From assembly GCA_963836665.1 (NCBI GenBank), contig CAWIKL010000001.1, forward strand, positions 2,542,001 through 2,606,000: DNA of 64,000 nt. Reading direction: 5' to 3'. The stretch comes from JAICSD01 sp963836665 (GTDB taxonomy: Bacteria > Acidobacteriota > Vicinamibacteria > Vicinamibacterales > 2-12-FULL-66-21). The position numbers and the translations under genes were made by a program. The notes under the pieces were generated by a model. That model saw only the letters and a list, made by a program, of their open reading frames with translations, searched no databases and was not told the DNA's origin. Shown one piece after another: positions 1-8,149 of this stretch. Numbering within the stretch: the stretch's first letter is position 1; every line of letters starts with the position of its first letter.

Positions 1-101
1 ACGCCGCGCAGGATGAGCGCCCTCGTCGAACTTCCTTCGCGCGCCGCCCTCGACTTCAGTTGACGGTACATGCCGTCGGGGATTTCAACGGTCGTTCGCA
101 T
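1..101 (-). CDS. Ribbon-helix-helix (CopG/VapB-like) protein, 3' end outside window
   Basis: Reading leftwards from an ATG at 101-99, the first 33 codons give a polar beta-strand (MRTTVEIPDGMYRQLK) followed by a basic helix and SSTRALILRG. This is the layout of a ribbon-helix-helix DNA-binding domain as found in antitoxins of VapBC-type modules. The gene runs off the left edge, so the partner (usually a PIN-domain toxin directly downstream) cannot be seen. It is too short for most ORF callers because of the truncation. The role as an antitoxin is inferred from family resemblance only. Confidence 0.6.
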   Translation of the reverse strand, partial: MRTTVEIPDGMYRQLKSRAAREGSSTRALILRG

Positions 102-424
102 GTGACCATTGTGCCATATTTATGGCGGACTGGATTGAGGGGCCGAACCGCTCATCCGGGACGAGAAACCTCTTCACCGGCTGCGAGAGGAAGAACCCGC
201 TCCCGAACTGCTTCAGCGGCGAAGAGTAGCGCTTCGCGAACGTTCGTCGGCGTCGAGTTGCGGATAGAGCGCGAGGGAACTCCATGATGCTCCATTACAG
301 CCGGTCTCCCGTCATCGCCCGTGAGTCGCCCCCCGGGGCCGCACCCCTAATGCACCCCTGGCCATACGGCGGACCATTGAGGTCCGCCGGTACTAGCTAT
401 AAGTTGCTTATTGTAAGGACTAAA
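102..424. other. Intergenic stretch, no convincing gene
   Basis: No reading frame here looks like a known protein. It holds a strong hairpin (366-388) and a GCACCCCT octamer given twice near 339-358. It lies outside the putative integrated segment, next to the truncated tRNA-Asp copy. Confidence 0.5.
366..388. repeat. Hairpin, 9-bp stem, REP-like
   Basis: CGGCGGACC (366-374) and GGTCCGCCG (380-388) are perfect reverse complements around an ATTGA loop. No T-run follows on either strand, so it is not a canonical Rho-independent terminator. It may be a REP-type palindrome or a processing/termination hairpin for the former tRNA-Asp. Confidence 0.55.
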
Positions 425-471
425 TGGCGGGGTCGACGAGGCTCGAACTCGCGACCTCTGGCGTGACAGGC
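425..471 (-). repeat. Truncated tRNA-Asp 3' fragment (putative attachment-site copy)
   Basis: These 47 bp match the 3' part of the complete tRNA-Asp at 4727-4773 with a single mismatch (T for C at 459). The copy covers the encoded CCA end, acceptor 3' strand, T-arm, variable loop and anticodon loop, and then stops in the anticodon stem. It has the same orientation as the full gene. A direct repeat running from the anticodon loop to the 3' end is the classical att core of tyrosine-recombinase elements. A simple tRNA remnant from a duplication is the alternative. Confidence 0.75.
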
Positions 472-795
472 AGAAGTCCTTCTTGCCTAAGCTGCTGCAA
501 TCTTAGGAGATGCACGGCTGAGGAGAAGCTCCGTTGGCAAGCCCTCAACTCTTCGGCCGACATCGCGATTCGGCTTGCGGCAAAGCTGCTCGGATTGCTG
601 GGCTCGAACGCGCAGCTCTTCCATTCCGTGTCGTGACGGTCCGACTTGAGCGTGATGCCGGGCGGGCGAAGGAGAATCCTGCGGAGAAGGATGAGCCCGG
701 CCCCATTGAAGACTGCGAAGTCTTCGTCCATCCACGGTCTCGCCTTCGCGAAGAGCCGGCGAGAGCCCGCGGCGGGCTGGTATAACATTCGCCGC
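472..795. other. Non-coding left end of the tRNA-bounded segment
   Basis: No assignable gene. A TGGCAAGCC nonamer at 535-543 recurs twice near the other end of the segment (4541-4550 and 4553-4562). The first beta-propeller gene's promoter lies at its right edge. Confidence 0.4.
781..786 (+). promoter_or_regulatory. -10 element TATAAC, 9 nt before a GTG start (leaderless candidate)
   Basis: TATAAC is separated from the GTG at 796 by exactly 9 nt, so transcription would begin at or within a base of the start codon. No good -35 box is visible 16-18 bp upstream. The same geometry recurs at 16464, 37860, 44959 and 61643. Confidence 0.45.
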
Positions 796-2019
796 GTGCC
801 CTCGATCGGCGGTCTGGTAGCGTTGGCGCTGGTCCTCGGGGCGCAGGCGATCGCGACGGACTGGCCTCAACACCTCGGTCCCGGCCGCGACGGCGTCTAC
901 GCCGGACCACCACTGAATGAAACGTGGGGCGCGTCCGGCCCGCGGGTGGTCTGGCGCCGGCCGGTCGGCCAGGGCCTCAGCGGACCGATCGTCGTCCAGA
1001 ACCGCGTCATCCTGTTCCATCGCGTCGGCGATCGCGAGACCGTCGAAGCGCTCGATGCCGCCGACGGCAAGACGGTGTGGCAATACGCGTATCCCACCTC
1101 CTATCGCGACGACTTCGGCTTCGACGAGGGGCCTCGCGCGGTGCCAGTGGCCGCTAATGGCGTCGTCTACACGTTTGGCGCCGAAGGACAGCTTCATGCC
1201 CTGGATCTCGCGAGCGGCAAGAAAATCTGGAGCGTGGATACGGCGCGCCAGTTCGGCGTGGCGAAGGGCTTCTTTGGCGCCGCCGGTTCGCCGCTCGTCG
1301 AGGACGGCCGCGCCATCGCGAACATCGGCGGAAAGAACGCGGGCATCGTTGCGTTCGACGCGAAAACCGGAAAGGTGCTCTGGACGGCCACCGAGGATGC
1401 GGCGAGTTACTCGTCGGGGATCGGCGCCACGATCGCGGGACGCCGCTACGCCGTATTCCTGACGCGCAACGGTCTGATCGGGCTCGATCCCGCGACCGGG
1501 CAGGTACGGTTTCAGCGCGCGTGGCGCGCCCGGCAGGCGGCATCGGTAAATGCCGCGACGCCAGTCATCCACGGCGACTCGATTTTTCTGTCGGCCGAAT
1601 ACGGGCCCGGCGCGGGGGTGCTGAAACTCGACGGATCGACACTGACCGACGTGTGGACGTCGAACGACGTCCTCTCGAATCACTACGCGACCAGCGTGTA
1701 TGCGGGCGGATATCTTTACGGTTTTCACGGACGGCAGGAGTTCGGCCAGAGCTTCCGCGCGGTGGAATTCCAGACAGGCAAGGTCCGCTGGAGCCAAGAT
1801 GGATTCGGCGCTGGCAGTGTCACGCTGGCCGGCAATCGCCTGCTGATCGTCCGCGAGAACGGCGAGCTGGTCCTCGCGGCCGCGTCGCCCGAGGGTTTCA
1901 CGCCGGTCGCCCGCGCGCAGATCCTTCCTGGCGTCGTGCGGGCCTACCCGGCGATCGCCGGCGGACTGATCTACGTCCGGAACGAGAACACGCTCGTCTG
2001 CGTGGATTTGCGAAAGTGA
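796..2019 (+). CDS. Secreted PQQ-like/BamB-type beta-propeller protein
   Basis: The 407-residue protein begins with a signal peptide (hydrophobic core about residues 5-18, cleavage probably after AIA). It continues as repeated blades with the recurrent pattern of a G-K/Q-V/I-W turn, as in DAADGKTVWQYA and DAKTGKVLWTA, typical of PQQ-like eight-bladed propellers. Such proteins are periplasmic. Some are quinoprotein dehydrogenases and others are BamB-like scaffolds. I see no calcium/PQQ catalytic signature, so the enzymatic role is open. The GTG at 796 is chosen because longer upstream starts add arginine-rich sequence before the signal peptide. The gene is a paralog of the next one and converges on it with 7 nt between stop codons. 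Confidence 0.75.
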   Translation: MPSIGGLVALALVLGAQAIATDWPQHLGPGRDGVYAGPPLNETWGASGPRVVWRRPVGQGLSGPIVVQNRVILFHRVGDRETVEALDAADGKTVWQYAYPTSYRDDFGFDEGPRAVPVAANGVVYTFGAEGQLHALDLASGKKIWSVDTARQFGVAKGFFGAAGSPLVEDGRAIANIGGKNAGIVAFDAKTGKVLWTATEDAASYSSGIGATIAGRRYAVFLTRNGLIGLDPATGQVRFQRAWRARQAASVNAATPVIHGDSIFLSAEYGPGAGVLKLDGSTLTDVWTSNDVLSNHYATSVYAGGYLYGFHGRQEFGQSFRAVEFQTGKVRWSQDGFGAGSVTLAGNRLLIVRENGELVLAAASPEGFTPVARAQILPGVVRAYPAIAGGLIYVRNENTLVCVDLRK

Positions 2020-2026
2020 TCCAGCC

Positions 2027-3373
2027 TCAGGCGCGCAGGTCGTAACAGAGCAGCCGCGGCTTGGCGCGCGTCTGCACGTCCTGTGCGTTCTGGGTGACAT
2101 AAAGCAGGCCGCGGCTCAGCACCGGCAGTGCCCACGTCTCAGGCGCCAGGAACAGACTCGCGCGCGAGATCTCCCGGTACCCCTTCGGCCGGAGATCCAG
2201 CCACAGCAGGTGCCCGTGCTCGCCGAGACACAGAAAGTGCCCATCGACGGCGAGGAGGGCCCCGCGGTAGACCTCTTCCGGCGTTTCGCGCCACACCACT
2301 CTGCCGCTGGCCGCGTCGACGCACGCGAGCGAGGCGTCGGGCTCGTTCCGGCCATCGAACCCGTAGAGATAACCGTCCTTATGAACCGCCGTGTTGAAAT
2401 GCAGCCCAAACTCCAGGGTCGACCACAGCAGCCCGTGAGAGAAGTCCGGTGCAATCCCGACCAGCGCGCCTCCCGTTCGATAGCTGGCCGACACGAACAC
2501 CTTGTTGTCGAAGACAACCGGACAGGAGGCATTGACCGACTCGTGCGCGCGGCTGCGCCAGGGGAAGACGAAATCGACCCGGCCGCCTGCGGGATCGATC
2601 GACATCAGTCCGCCGCTCGGCGGACTCGATTCGCCGCCGGCGAACACGAACACGCGCCGCTTGCCGTGGACGACTGCGGGAACCGGCGACGCGTAGCTCG
2701 GCCCCCATTCGGTGCCGGCGCGCCAGACCTCGCGTCCGGTCGCCTTGTCGAATCCAACCACGCACGGACCGCCCGGCGCGCCGACGTTCACGATTAAGAG
2801 CGGCCCCTCGACGAGCGGCGTCGACGCCGTTCCGAAGAAATCCTGGGAGACGTGATAGTCCTTTCGCAGGTCGCGTTTCCAGATCACCGTTCCGGTCTCG
2901 AGCTCCAGGCAGTGCAACTGTCCCTGCGCGCCTACCGTGAACACCCGCGAAGCATCGACGACCGGGCTCGATCGCGGGCCGTCGTTATATCCGTAGCGAT
3001 CTTCGTAGTCGGTGGGATAGCGGAATCGCCACTGGGACGCACCCGTCTCCGGGTCCAGGCACTCGACGAGCTCTTCGCCGCCCACTCGATGGAGATACAC
3101 GAGCCGCGCGCCCGCAATCGCCGGCGACGCGTAGCCGGACCCCCTGGTGAACTCCCAGATCAGTGGAGGCGGCAGCCGCCGACTCAACTTCGTCTCGGTC
3201 GAGACCGCGTTGTGGCTCGGCCCGAGAAAGGCGGGCCAGTCGTGCGTCACGGCGTCCTTCGCCAAAGGCCGCGGTTTCGAATGGACGGGGGACTGCGCGT
3301 CGACGTGACGCAAACCCAGCAGTCCGGCCATCAGCCCCTGGAAGATCGCGCGGCGCGAAATGCGTGTCGTCAA
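2027..3373 (-). CDS. Tat-exported PQQ-like beta-propeller protein
   Basis: The 448-residue protein opens with ISRRAIFQGLMAGLLGL, a twin-arginine-type signal, then the same WPxxLGPxxN start and propeller blades as its convergent neighbour (for example DPETGASQWRFRYPT and DKATGREVWRAG). The two share an almost collinear sequence, so they arose by duplication. This copy would leave by Tat, folded and perhaps with cofactor, whereas the neighbour has a Sec-like signal. Its start overlaps the stop of the SnoaL-like gene by ATGA, which implies co-translation from upstream. Substrate unknown. Confidence 0.75.
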   Translation of the reverse strand: MTTRISRRAIFQGLMAGLLGLRHVDAQSPVHSKPRPLAKDAVTHDWPAFLGPSHNAVSTETKLSRRLPPPLIWEFTRGSGYASPAIAGARLVYLHRVGGEELVECLDPETGASQWRFRYPTDYEDRYGYNDGPRSSPVVDASRVFTVGAQGQLHCLELETGTVIWKRDLRKDYHVSQDFFGTASTPLVEGPLLIVNVGAPGGPCVVGFDKATGREVWRAGTEWGPSYASPVPAVVHGKRRVFVFAGGESSPPSGGLMSIDPAGGRVDFVFPWRSRAHESVNASCPVVFDNKVFVSASYRTGGALVGIAPDFSHGLLWSTLEFGLHFNTAVHKDGYLYGFDGRNEPDASLACVDAASGRVVWRETPEEVYRGALLAVDGHFLCLGEHGHLLWLDLRPKGYREISRASLFLAPETWALPVLSRGLLYVTQNAQDVQTRAKPRLLCYDLRA

Positions 3374-3831
3374 CGGGCTGAATCGGTCGGAGCCATGTTA
3401 CGGATGGCGGCGATTCGCCACTCATTCCCGCCGCTTCGCACGACCACGAAGGTCGTCCGCATCCGGCGTGGCGCCGCGGCCTGGGCGTCGGCGACCTCGT
3501 AGCGGCCGTCCGTGATCGCGACGCCGGGAGCCACGAGGCGCACGGCCTCGATCGTGATCTTGCGCGAGGCGGGATTGGCCTGCGACGAAGCCAGCCCGCC
3601 GCGGACCACGTCGTCGCGTCCCTGACGCCATTCCCCCGTCGTCACCAGCTGATCGGCGTCAGCGGTGAAAAGCGCCTCGAGCAGCTTCGCGTCGCGCTTC
3701 TCGCGCGCATCGACATATTTCCTGACGATCTCGCGAACCGCAGCGTCATCGGCGGACCCGGGCGCGGCGTTCTGGGCGATGTCCGGCAACGTGGCAAGGC
3801 AACAAATGACAAGCGCAGCGGGCAAGCGCAT
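3370..3831 (-). CDS. Secreted SnoaL/DUF4440-like protein (NTF2 fold)
   Basis: The 153-residue protein has a signal peptide (MRLPAALVICCLATLPDIA) followed by an NTF2-like domain: helix AAVREIVRKYVDARE, then ADADQLVTTGEWRQGRDDVV and a C-terminal strand series ending WRIAAIRN. This is the pattern of DUF4440/SnoaL-like proteins, whose ligands vary widely. The start at 3831 is the one that yields a signal peptide. An in-frame start 40 codons upstream gives basic non-homologous sequence. It overlaps the propeller gene by 4 nt and forms an operon with it. Confidence 0.7.
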   Translation of the reverse strand: MRLPAALVICCLATLPDIAQNAAPGSADDAAVREIVRKYVDAREKRDAKLLEALFTADADQLVTTGEWRQGRDDVVRGGLASSQANPASRKITIEAVRLVAPGVAITDGRYEVADAQAAAPRRMRTTFVVVRSGGNEWRIAAIRNMAPTDSAR

Positions 3832-3848
3832 GGAACACCTCGACGTGA

Positions 3849-4145
3849 CTATGCGATCCGGAGCGCCCTTTGAACGGCCCCCGGCGCGCGATGGATGACG
3901 AGCAAGTACGCGCGTGTGGGCCCTTCCGGTTCGCGCTTCCCCTGTTCCCAATGACGTAGCGTGTTGATGCTGAAGCCGAAACGTCCGGCGAACGCCTGCT
4001 GTGTCAATCCCAGCTTCGTCCGAATCGCCTTCACGTCGACGTGCTCTGGCACGTGAACGCGGTAGCCCTTCTTCGCCCCACGCCCTTTCGCATAGGCGAC
4101 CGCCTCTTCGAGCCCCTTGCGGATACTGTTCGCTGCCTTGCTCAT
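3849..4145 (-). CDS. XRE-family antitoxin (HigA/NadS-like)
   Basis: The 98-residue protein has a C-terminal helix-turn-helix: TKLGLTQQAFAGRFGFSINTLRHWEQGKREPEG, split as helix 2, turn and recognition helix, characteristic of Cro/C1-type antitoxins paired with HigB/RelE toxins. The stop/start overlap ATGA at 4142-4145 couples it to the upstream toxin gene, and toxin-first order is the HigBA arrangement. It would neutralise the toxin and repress the operon. The pair may stabilise the tRNA-bounded segment that carries it. Confidence 0.85.
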   Translation of the reverse strand: MSKAANSIRKGLEEAVAYAKGRGAKKGYRVHVPEHVDVKAIRTKLGLTQQAFAGRFGFSINTLRHWEQGKREPEGPTRAYLLVIHRAPGAVQRALRIA

Positions 4146-4498
4146 GATCGTCGACTCCCGTACGTGCCCACCAACAACTTCGTGAGTGTTCGAAAACTGT
4201 TTCGATCAGCCTGTGAGAGGTCAGCCCGTTCGTTTTTCGCGAATGCTGTGAGAAGAAAGAGCGGCAACTCCGCGTTGTGGAAGAAATGAATAACCGGCGC
4301 GCCTCCCCGCTTGCCGCGGCCTTCCAATCCCCACCGGAGTTTCCGAACGCCGCCCGTTCCCGAAATCAGATCACCAGCCGTCGGGTTCTCCGCCAGATAC
4401 AGGATGAGCGCAGCTCGCTCGTCGTCGTCCATCAACTTGTCGATGCGCCGAATGAATTCAGGTGTCTCGACGACCGTGACGAGCGGCTCCGATGCCAC
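4142..4498 (-). CDS. RelE/HigB-type toxin
   Basis: The 118-residue protein has a RelE/ParE-like layout: VVETPEFIRRIDKLMDDDER at the N-terminus, then LRWGLEGRGKRGG and the strand pair PVIHFFHN / LFLLTAFAKNERADLS. The motif T-A-F-A-K-N-E-R-A-D-L is typical of the DUF4258/RelE family in HigB-like pairs. Such toxins are ribosome-dependent mRNA interferases. The start is GTG at 4498. A weak promoter (TCGACG, 18 bp, TACACT) lies just upstream. It is translationally coupled to the antitoxin gene. Confidence 0.85.
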   Translation of the reverse strand: MASEPLVTVVETPEFIRRIDKLMDDDERAALILYLAENPTAGDLISGTGGVRKLRWGLEGRGKRGGAPVIHFFHNAELPLFLLTAFAKNERADLSQADRNSFRTLTKLLVGTYGSRRS

Positions 4499-4540
4499 AT
4501 CTCAGTGTAGTGCATTGGACTACCTGGCGTCGAGCTGCGG

Positions 4541-4562
4541 TGGCAAGCCAACTGGCAAGCCA
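4541..4562. repeat. TGGCAAGCCA direct repeat (two copies, 2-nt spacer)
   Basis: TGGCAAGCCA occurs at 4541-4550 and 4553-4562. The first nine bases also occur at 535-543, near the opposite end of the tRNA-bounded segment. Repeats inside both ends of an integrated element could be arm-type integrase sites. This is suggestive only. Confidence 0.4.
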
Positions 4563-4656
4563 GGGCCGCGTCTTCGATTGCGACGAGTCGAAGCGCGCAG
4601 GACCGATCTTCGCGGGGAACGGGCAAAATTAGGCCGGAAATCGCTTGGATGGCAAG

Positions 4657-4681
4657 AACGCCGGCCTTTTGGACCGGCGTT
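4657..4681 (-). terminator. Stem-loop downstream of tRNA-Asp
   Basis: AACGCCGG (4657-4664) pairs with CCGGCGTT (4674-4681) across a 9-nt loop, 46 nt past the 3' end of tRNA-Asp on its strand. A clear U-tract is missing, so it is a weak terminator or a processing signal. Confidence 0.4.
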
Positions 4682-4726
4682 CCTGACGCTCAACTCAGCA
4701 GTGTAACTGCTTGAATCTAAAGAAGG

Positions 4727-4803
<77 letters not shown>

Positions 4804-4951
4804 TAAGCTAAGACTGCAACGACGAAGACAGGAAGACGGGAGACGCGAAGGTGAGCTGTCCCTCAGATCCTTGCGTGTTGAATTCCCTCGTCCGCCGCCG
4901 CCGTTTCGTTTGAGCCCTGCTGCCCTTGCCGTCTTCCCCTCTGGCCGAGAG

Positions 4952-5023
4952 TGGGCGGTAAGGGATTCGAACCCCTGACAGCCGGCGTGTAAAGCCGGTG
5001 CTCTACCACTGAGCTAACCGCCC
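4952..5023 (-). tRNA. tRNA-Val (TAC)
   Basis: Reverse strand, 72 nt without encoded CCA: acceptor GGGCGGT/ACCGCCC with discriminator A, D-arm AGCTCAGTGGTAGAGC, anticodon loop TTTACAC (anticodon TAC), and T-arm with GGTTCGAATCC. It lies between tRNA-Asp and the LPS operon on the same strand. Confidence 0.97.
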
Positions 5024-5060
5024 TATGCACGACGACGACAGGCACCCGAACCCATTGATC

Positions 5061-5576
5061 CTAGCGCATCCAAAGGCGCACAGCAAGCAGCAGAAAAACG
5101 CCCGCGAAGCCGAGCACTGCGCGGTATTCACGGTTGCGCCACGCGCGGGGAAGGCTAAAACGCCGCGGCCCTGCTTGGGCGCGGCCCTCGCGGTAGGCCG
5201 GGTAGGATTCGCCGAATTTCTCCGTCAGGTGCGCTTCTTCCGAACGCACGGCCGCGGCAATCGTCAGCGCGAGATACAGAGAAACCAGCACCGCGACGGC
5301 GACGCTATGCGCGGCGACGGCAAAGCCCACGCCCATGAGGGCGGAGCCGGCATAGAGCGGATGCCGCGTGATCGCATACGGGCCGGTGATAGTGACCTCG
5401 CGCCCTTTCTCGAGATGCCCCGCCGCCCAGATGCGCAGCGCTTCGCCGACGACGCCGATGGCCGCGCCAATCGCCAGCGATCGCGGTGTTGGCGCGGCGA
5501 GCCATAGCGCCGCCGCGGCGAGTGCGTAGCCGAGCGTCACCCGCCAGCGCGCCAGCGTGCGCCACAGATCAGCCAC
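5061..5576 (-). CDS. Isoprenylcysteine carboxyl methyltransferase family (ICMT/PEMT-like) membrane protein
   Basis: The 171-residue membrane protein has several hydrophobic segments and the family signature GPYAITRHPLYAGSALMGVG, followed by SEEAHLTEKFGESYPAYRE. The R-H-P-x-Y and E-x-x-L-x-x-x-F-x-x-Y-x-x-Y parts form the SAM-binding site of ICMT/phospholipid methyltransferases. Prokaryotic members methylate small lipids or unknown substrates. A GTG at 5576 is preferred because it overlaps the end of waaC by 8 nt and keeps the first membrane segment near the N-terminus. It is the last gene of the LPS operon, so a lipid or isoprenoid substrate is a reasonable guess. Confidence 0.75.
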   Translation of the reverse strand: MADLWRTLARWRVTLGYALAAAALWLAAPTPRSLAIGAAIGVVGEALRIWAAGHLEKGREVTITGPYAITRHPLYAGSALMGVGFAVAAHSVAVAVLVSLYLALTIAAAVRSEEAHLTEKFGESYPAYREGRAQAGPRRFSLPRAWRNREYRAVLGFAGVFLLLAVRLWMR

Positions 5577-6567
5577 GGCGGCTCCGCGCGCCGAGACGGC
5601 GCTGCACCGCGGCGCACACTTCCGCCGCCGGCAGTCCCGCCAGGCACCACTCGCGCTGATGGCAGCTGCGATCGTACTGACAGCCGCATGCCTCGTAGCG
5701 CGAGACCGCGACGTCGTCTTCCGCGAACGGGCCATTGCGCGCCGGATCGGTTGGTCCGAACACGCTGACTGTCGGCGTGCCGACCGCCGCCGCGAGGTGC
5801 AGCGGCCCAGTATCGCCTGAAATCATCAGCGTCGCTGCGCGCGCGAGCGCGACGACGTCGGCTACGCCAGTGGGCGGTGCCAGCACCGCGGCCTGTCCAG
5901 ACGCCGTCCTAACTTCATCGGCGAGCGCTTCTTCGCCCGGTCCCCACAGCACGATCGGCACCAGCTTGCACACGTCACGCACGAATGAGGCAACGTCGCC
6001 GAAGCGCGCCGCCGGCCAGCGCTTGTTCGGCCACGCCGCGCCGGCGTTGATCAGCGCGAACGGCGCACTGCCGTGCTGGGTCCGGATCGCGTCGAGCGCG
6101 GCGGAGGCCACCGGCGCCAGCGGAAACTCGATCGCCGCGTCATGGATGCCGACGGCCTCCAGTAGGCGCAGGTTCTTGACGATGACATGCACCCCGTCAG
6201 CCGGCGCAACTGCCGAGTAGAACGGTCGCGCCGTTTTCTCGCGCAGGTGCCAGACAGAAAATCCCACCACTTTCGCGGCGCCAGAGGCGCGCGCGAGGAC
6301 TGCCGACTTGAGCAGCCCCTGGAAATCCAGGGCGACGTCATAGCGCGCCGCGCGCAGTTCCTGCACCGCGCGCGTCCATCCATGCAGCGCCGTGTCGACG
6401 GCGACTACGCGATCGATCGCCGTCACGAGATCGACGATCGATCGGTTCCTGGTGCCGACCAGCCAGTCGATCCGTGCCTCGGGGTGCGCGCGCCGCAGCG
6501 CCGCCACGGCGGGAATCGCATGGACGATGTCGCCGAGCGCGCCAAGGCGGACGATGAGCGCGTTCAT
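5569..6567 (-). CDS. waaC: Lipopolysaccharide heptosyltransferase I
   Basis: The 332-residue GT-B enzyme (GT9) transfers the first L-glycero-D-manno-heptose from ADP-heptose to Kdo2-lipid A at the inner membrane. It shows the N-terminal RLGALGDIVHAIPAV motif, the acceptor-domain segment LDFQGLLKSAVLA, and the C-terminal nucleotide-sugar site SGDTGPLHLAAAVGTPTVSVFGPTDP. A short cysteine-rich tail (EACGCQYDRSCHQREWC) is common in heptosyltransferases. It overlaps rfaE2 by ATGA at 6564-6567. Confidence 0.9.
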   Translation of the reverse strand: MNALIVRLGALGDIVHAIPAVAALRRAHPEARIDWLVGTRNRSIVDLVTAIDRVVAVDTALHGWTRAVQELRAARYDVALDFQGLLKSAVLARASGAAKVVGFSVWHLREKTARPFYSAVAPADGVHVIVKNLRLLEAVGIHDAAIEFPLAPVASAALDAIRTQHGSAPFALINAGAAWPNKRWPAARFGDVASFVRDVCKLVPIVLWGPGEEALADEVRTASGQAAVLAPPTGVADVVALARAATLMISGDTGPLHLAAAVGTPTVSVFGPTDPARNGPFAEDDVAVSRYEACGCQYDRSCHQREWCLAGLPAAEVCAAVQRRLGARSRRG

Positions 6568-7043
6568 GTCCGGCTGGGGCCGCCAATCCGCGCTAGCAGA
6601 TCGCGCGTGGAGTGATCCTTGCCATCGCCGACAATGGCAACGCGCCCGCCGTAGCCGCGCACGGTCTCGCGCTCCGGTACGGTGTCGGCGGTGTAGTCGG
6701 TCCCTTTGCAGTGCACGTCGGGCCGCAGGGCCAGCAGCAGCGGCGTCACCGTCGGCTCGGAAAAGATGACGACGTAGTCGACACCGCGAAGTGCCGCGAT
6801 GAGTTCCGCGCGATCAGGCGCCGCGAGAATCGGCCGCCCGGGTCCTTTGAGATGTCCGACGGACTGATCGTCGTTGATCGCGACAACGAGCACGTCGGCT
6901 TCGGCGGCGGCGGCCTGCAGGTAGCGGACGTGGCCGACGTGGAGCAGGTCGAAGCAACCATTGGCAAACGCGACCGTGCGACCGGCGCGGCGCTCGGCCG
7001 AGATGGCGTCAATCAGGTCGTCGCGCGTGAGCACCCGTCCCAT
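6564..7043 (-). CDS. rfaE2: D-glycero-beta-D-manno-heptose 1-phosphate adenylyltransferase
   Basis: The 159-residue nucleotidyltransferase has the diagnostic FANGCFDLLHVGHVRYLQAA (HxGH motif), the DDQSVGHLKGPGRP loop and late VCKGTDY-like and ERETVRGYGG motifs. It adenylylates heptose 1-phosphate to ADP-D,D-heptose. It corresponds to the C-terminal half of fused HldE, while the kinase half is the separate upstream gene. The ATG at 7043 is chosen because the 13 extra residues of a longer start are encoded by a simple 7-bp repeat and look non-coding. Confidence 0.92.
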   Translation of the reverse strand: MGRVLTRDDLIDAISAERRAGRTVAFANGCFDLLHVGHVRYLQAAAAEADVLVVAINDDQSVGHLKGPGRPILAAPDRAELIAALRGVDYVVIFSEPTVTPLLLALRPDVHCKGTDYTADTVPERETVRGYGGRVAIVGDGKDHSTRDLLARIGGPSRT

Positions 7044-7065
7044 TACTCCGTCACTCGCGATCCGG

Positions 7066-7086
7066 CATTCGACATTCGACATTCAA
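7066..7086. repeat. Three tandem 7-bp units (CATTCGA)
   Basis: CATTCGA, CATTCGA and CATTCAA stand in tandem in the 53-bp gap between rfaE1 and rfaE2. It is a small slippage-prone repeat in the operon's longest gap. Confidence 0.6.
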
Positions 7087-7096
7087 CCCGCACGAT

Positions 7097-8149
7097 TCAG
7101 CGGGCGGGCTGACCGACCGTGCCCCCGCTGATCAGGTAGCGCAACTCGCTCGCGCTCACCGTGGCCGTGCCGCGCTTCATGACGACGATGCCACCGGCAT
7201 GGTTGGCAAGGTGCGCAGCCTCGAGGAACGTCGCCCCCGCGCTCAGCGCCAGGGTCAGTGTGGCGATGACGGTGTCGCCAGCCCCGGTCACGTCGGCGAT
7301 CTGATCGGATCCGACGATCGGTATCTGCGCGGTCGGATGCGCCGGCTCGAAGAGCGCCATGCCGCGGCTGCCGCGGGTGACCAGCACCGCCCGGGCCCCC
7401 GTCTGCTTGAGCAGCGTCCGTCCTGCGCGTTCAAGTGCCCTGGGGTCGTCGCCAATGCGCATGCCGAGCGCCTGCTCGACTTCGGATTCGTTGGGGGTGC
7501 AGGCCGTCATGCCGTGGAACTTCGGCAGCGCATAGCGCGAGTCGACGACAATCGGCGCGTCTGGCTGCGTCCGCGCGGTACGGCGGGTCCGCAGCTGCCG
7601 TCGCGCTTCCAGTACCAGACCCGGTCGGACAAGTCCACTGCCGTAGTCGGAAACAATCAGCGCGTCGGCGCCGCGCAGCGAGCGCAGCACAGCGGCTTCG
7701 AACGCATCGCGCGTCACCGGCTCGATCGTCGAGCTCGACGCGCGATCGATGCGCACGACCTGTTGCTTGGCCGAGTGGATGCCGCCGGCGAGGATGCGCG
7801 TCTTGGTCGGCGTACGGTAGGCGCCCGGCCGCAGAACCGGCCCGACGTCGACCCGGCGCCGCTTCAACTCGGCCAGCAGGCGGCGTCCCGTTTCGTCACG
7901 GCCGGCGATGCCGGCGGCGCACACCGCGCCGCCGAGCGCGGCGACGTTGGCCGCGGCGTTGCCCGCGCCGCCCGGGACGACCTCTGTCGAATCGTAGTTA
8001 AGGATGAGGACCGGCGCCTCGCGCGAGACGCGCGCGATCTCCCCATAGATGAATTCGTCGGCGAGCAGGTCCCCGGCGACCACGACCTTGCGGCCGGCGA
8101 TGTCGTCGAGGAGGGAAAGCAGGCGCGACGGCGCGACGGTCCGGCTCAT
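7097..8149 (-). CDS. rfaE1: D-glycero-beta-D-manno-heptose 7-phosphate kinase
   Basis: The 350-residue PfkB/ribokinase-family protein has GDLLADEFIYGEI at the N-terminus, the GGAGNAAANVAALGG sugar-binding glycines, and the C-terminal signature DVTGAGDTVIATLTLAL with the catalytic Asp. It phosphorylates heptose 7-phosphate at C1, the step before the GmhB phosphatase. It is separate from the adenylyltransferase rather than fused as in E. coli. Its start overlaps the gmhB stop by 4 nt. Confidence 0.92.
   Translation of the reverse strand: MSRTVAPSRLLSLLDDIAGRKVVVAGDLLADEFIYGEIARVSREAPVLILNYDSTEVVPGGAGNAAANVAALGGAVCAAGIAGRDETGRRLLAELKRRRVDVGPVLRPGAYRTPTKTRILAGGIHSAKQQVVRIDRASSSTIEPVTRDAFEAAVLRSLRGADALIVSDYGSGLVRPGLVLEARRQLRTRRTARTQPDAPIVVDSRYALPKFHGMTACTPNESEVEQALGMRIGDDPRALERAGRTLLKQTGARAVLVTRGSRGMALFEPAHPTAQIPIVGSDQIADVTGAGDTVIATLTLALSAGATFLEAAHLANHAGGIVVMKRGTATVSASELRYLISGGTVGQPAR

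Noticed and set aside
420..788. Minus-strand frame of 122 codons just after the tRNA-Asp fragment
   Set aside because: It ends by translating the tRNA fragment itself and has no recognisable domain or ribosome-binding site. I could not support it as a gene.
487..2100. Long open frame on the minus strand opposite the first propeller gene
   Set aside because: Arginine/aspartate-rich composition and no homology-like pattern. It is the antisense shadow of a clear propeller CDS in high-GC DNA.
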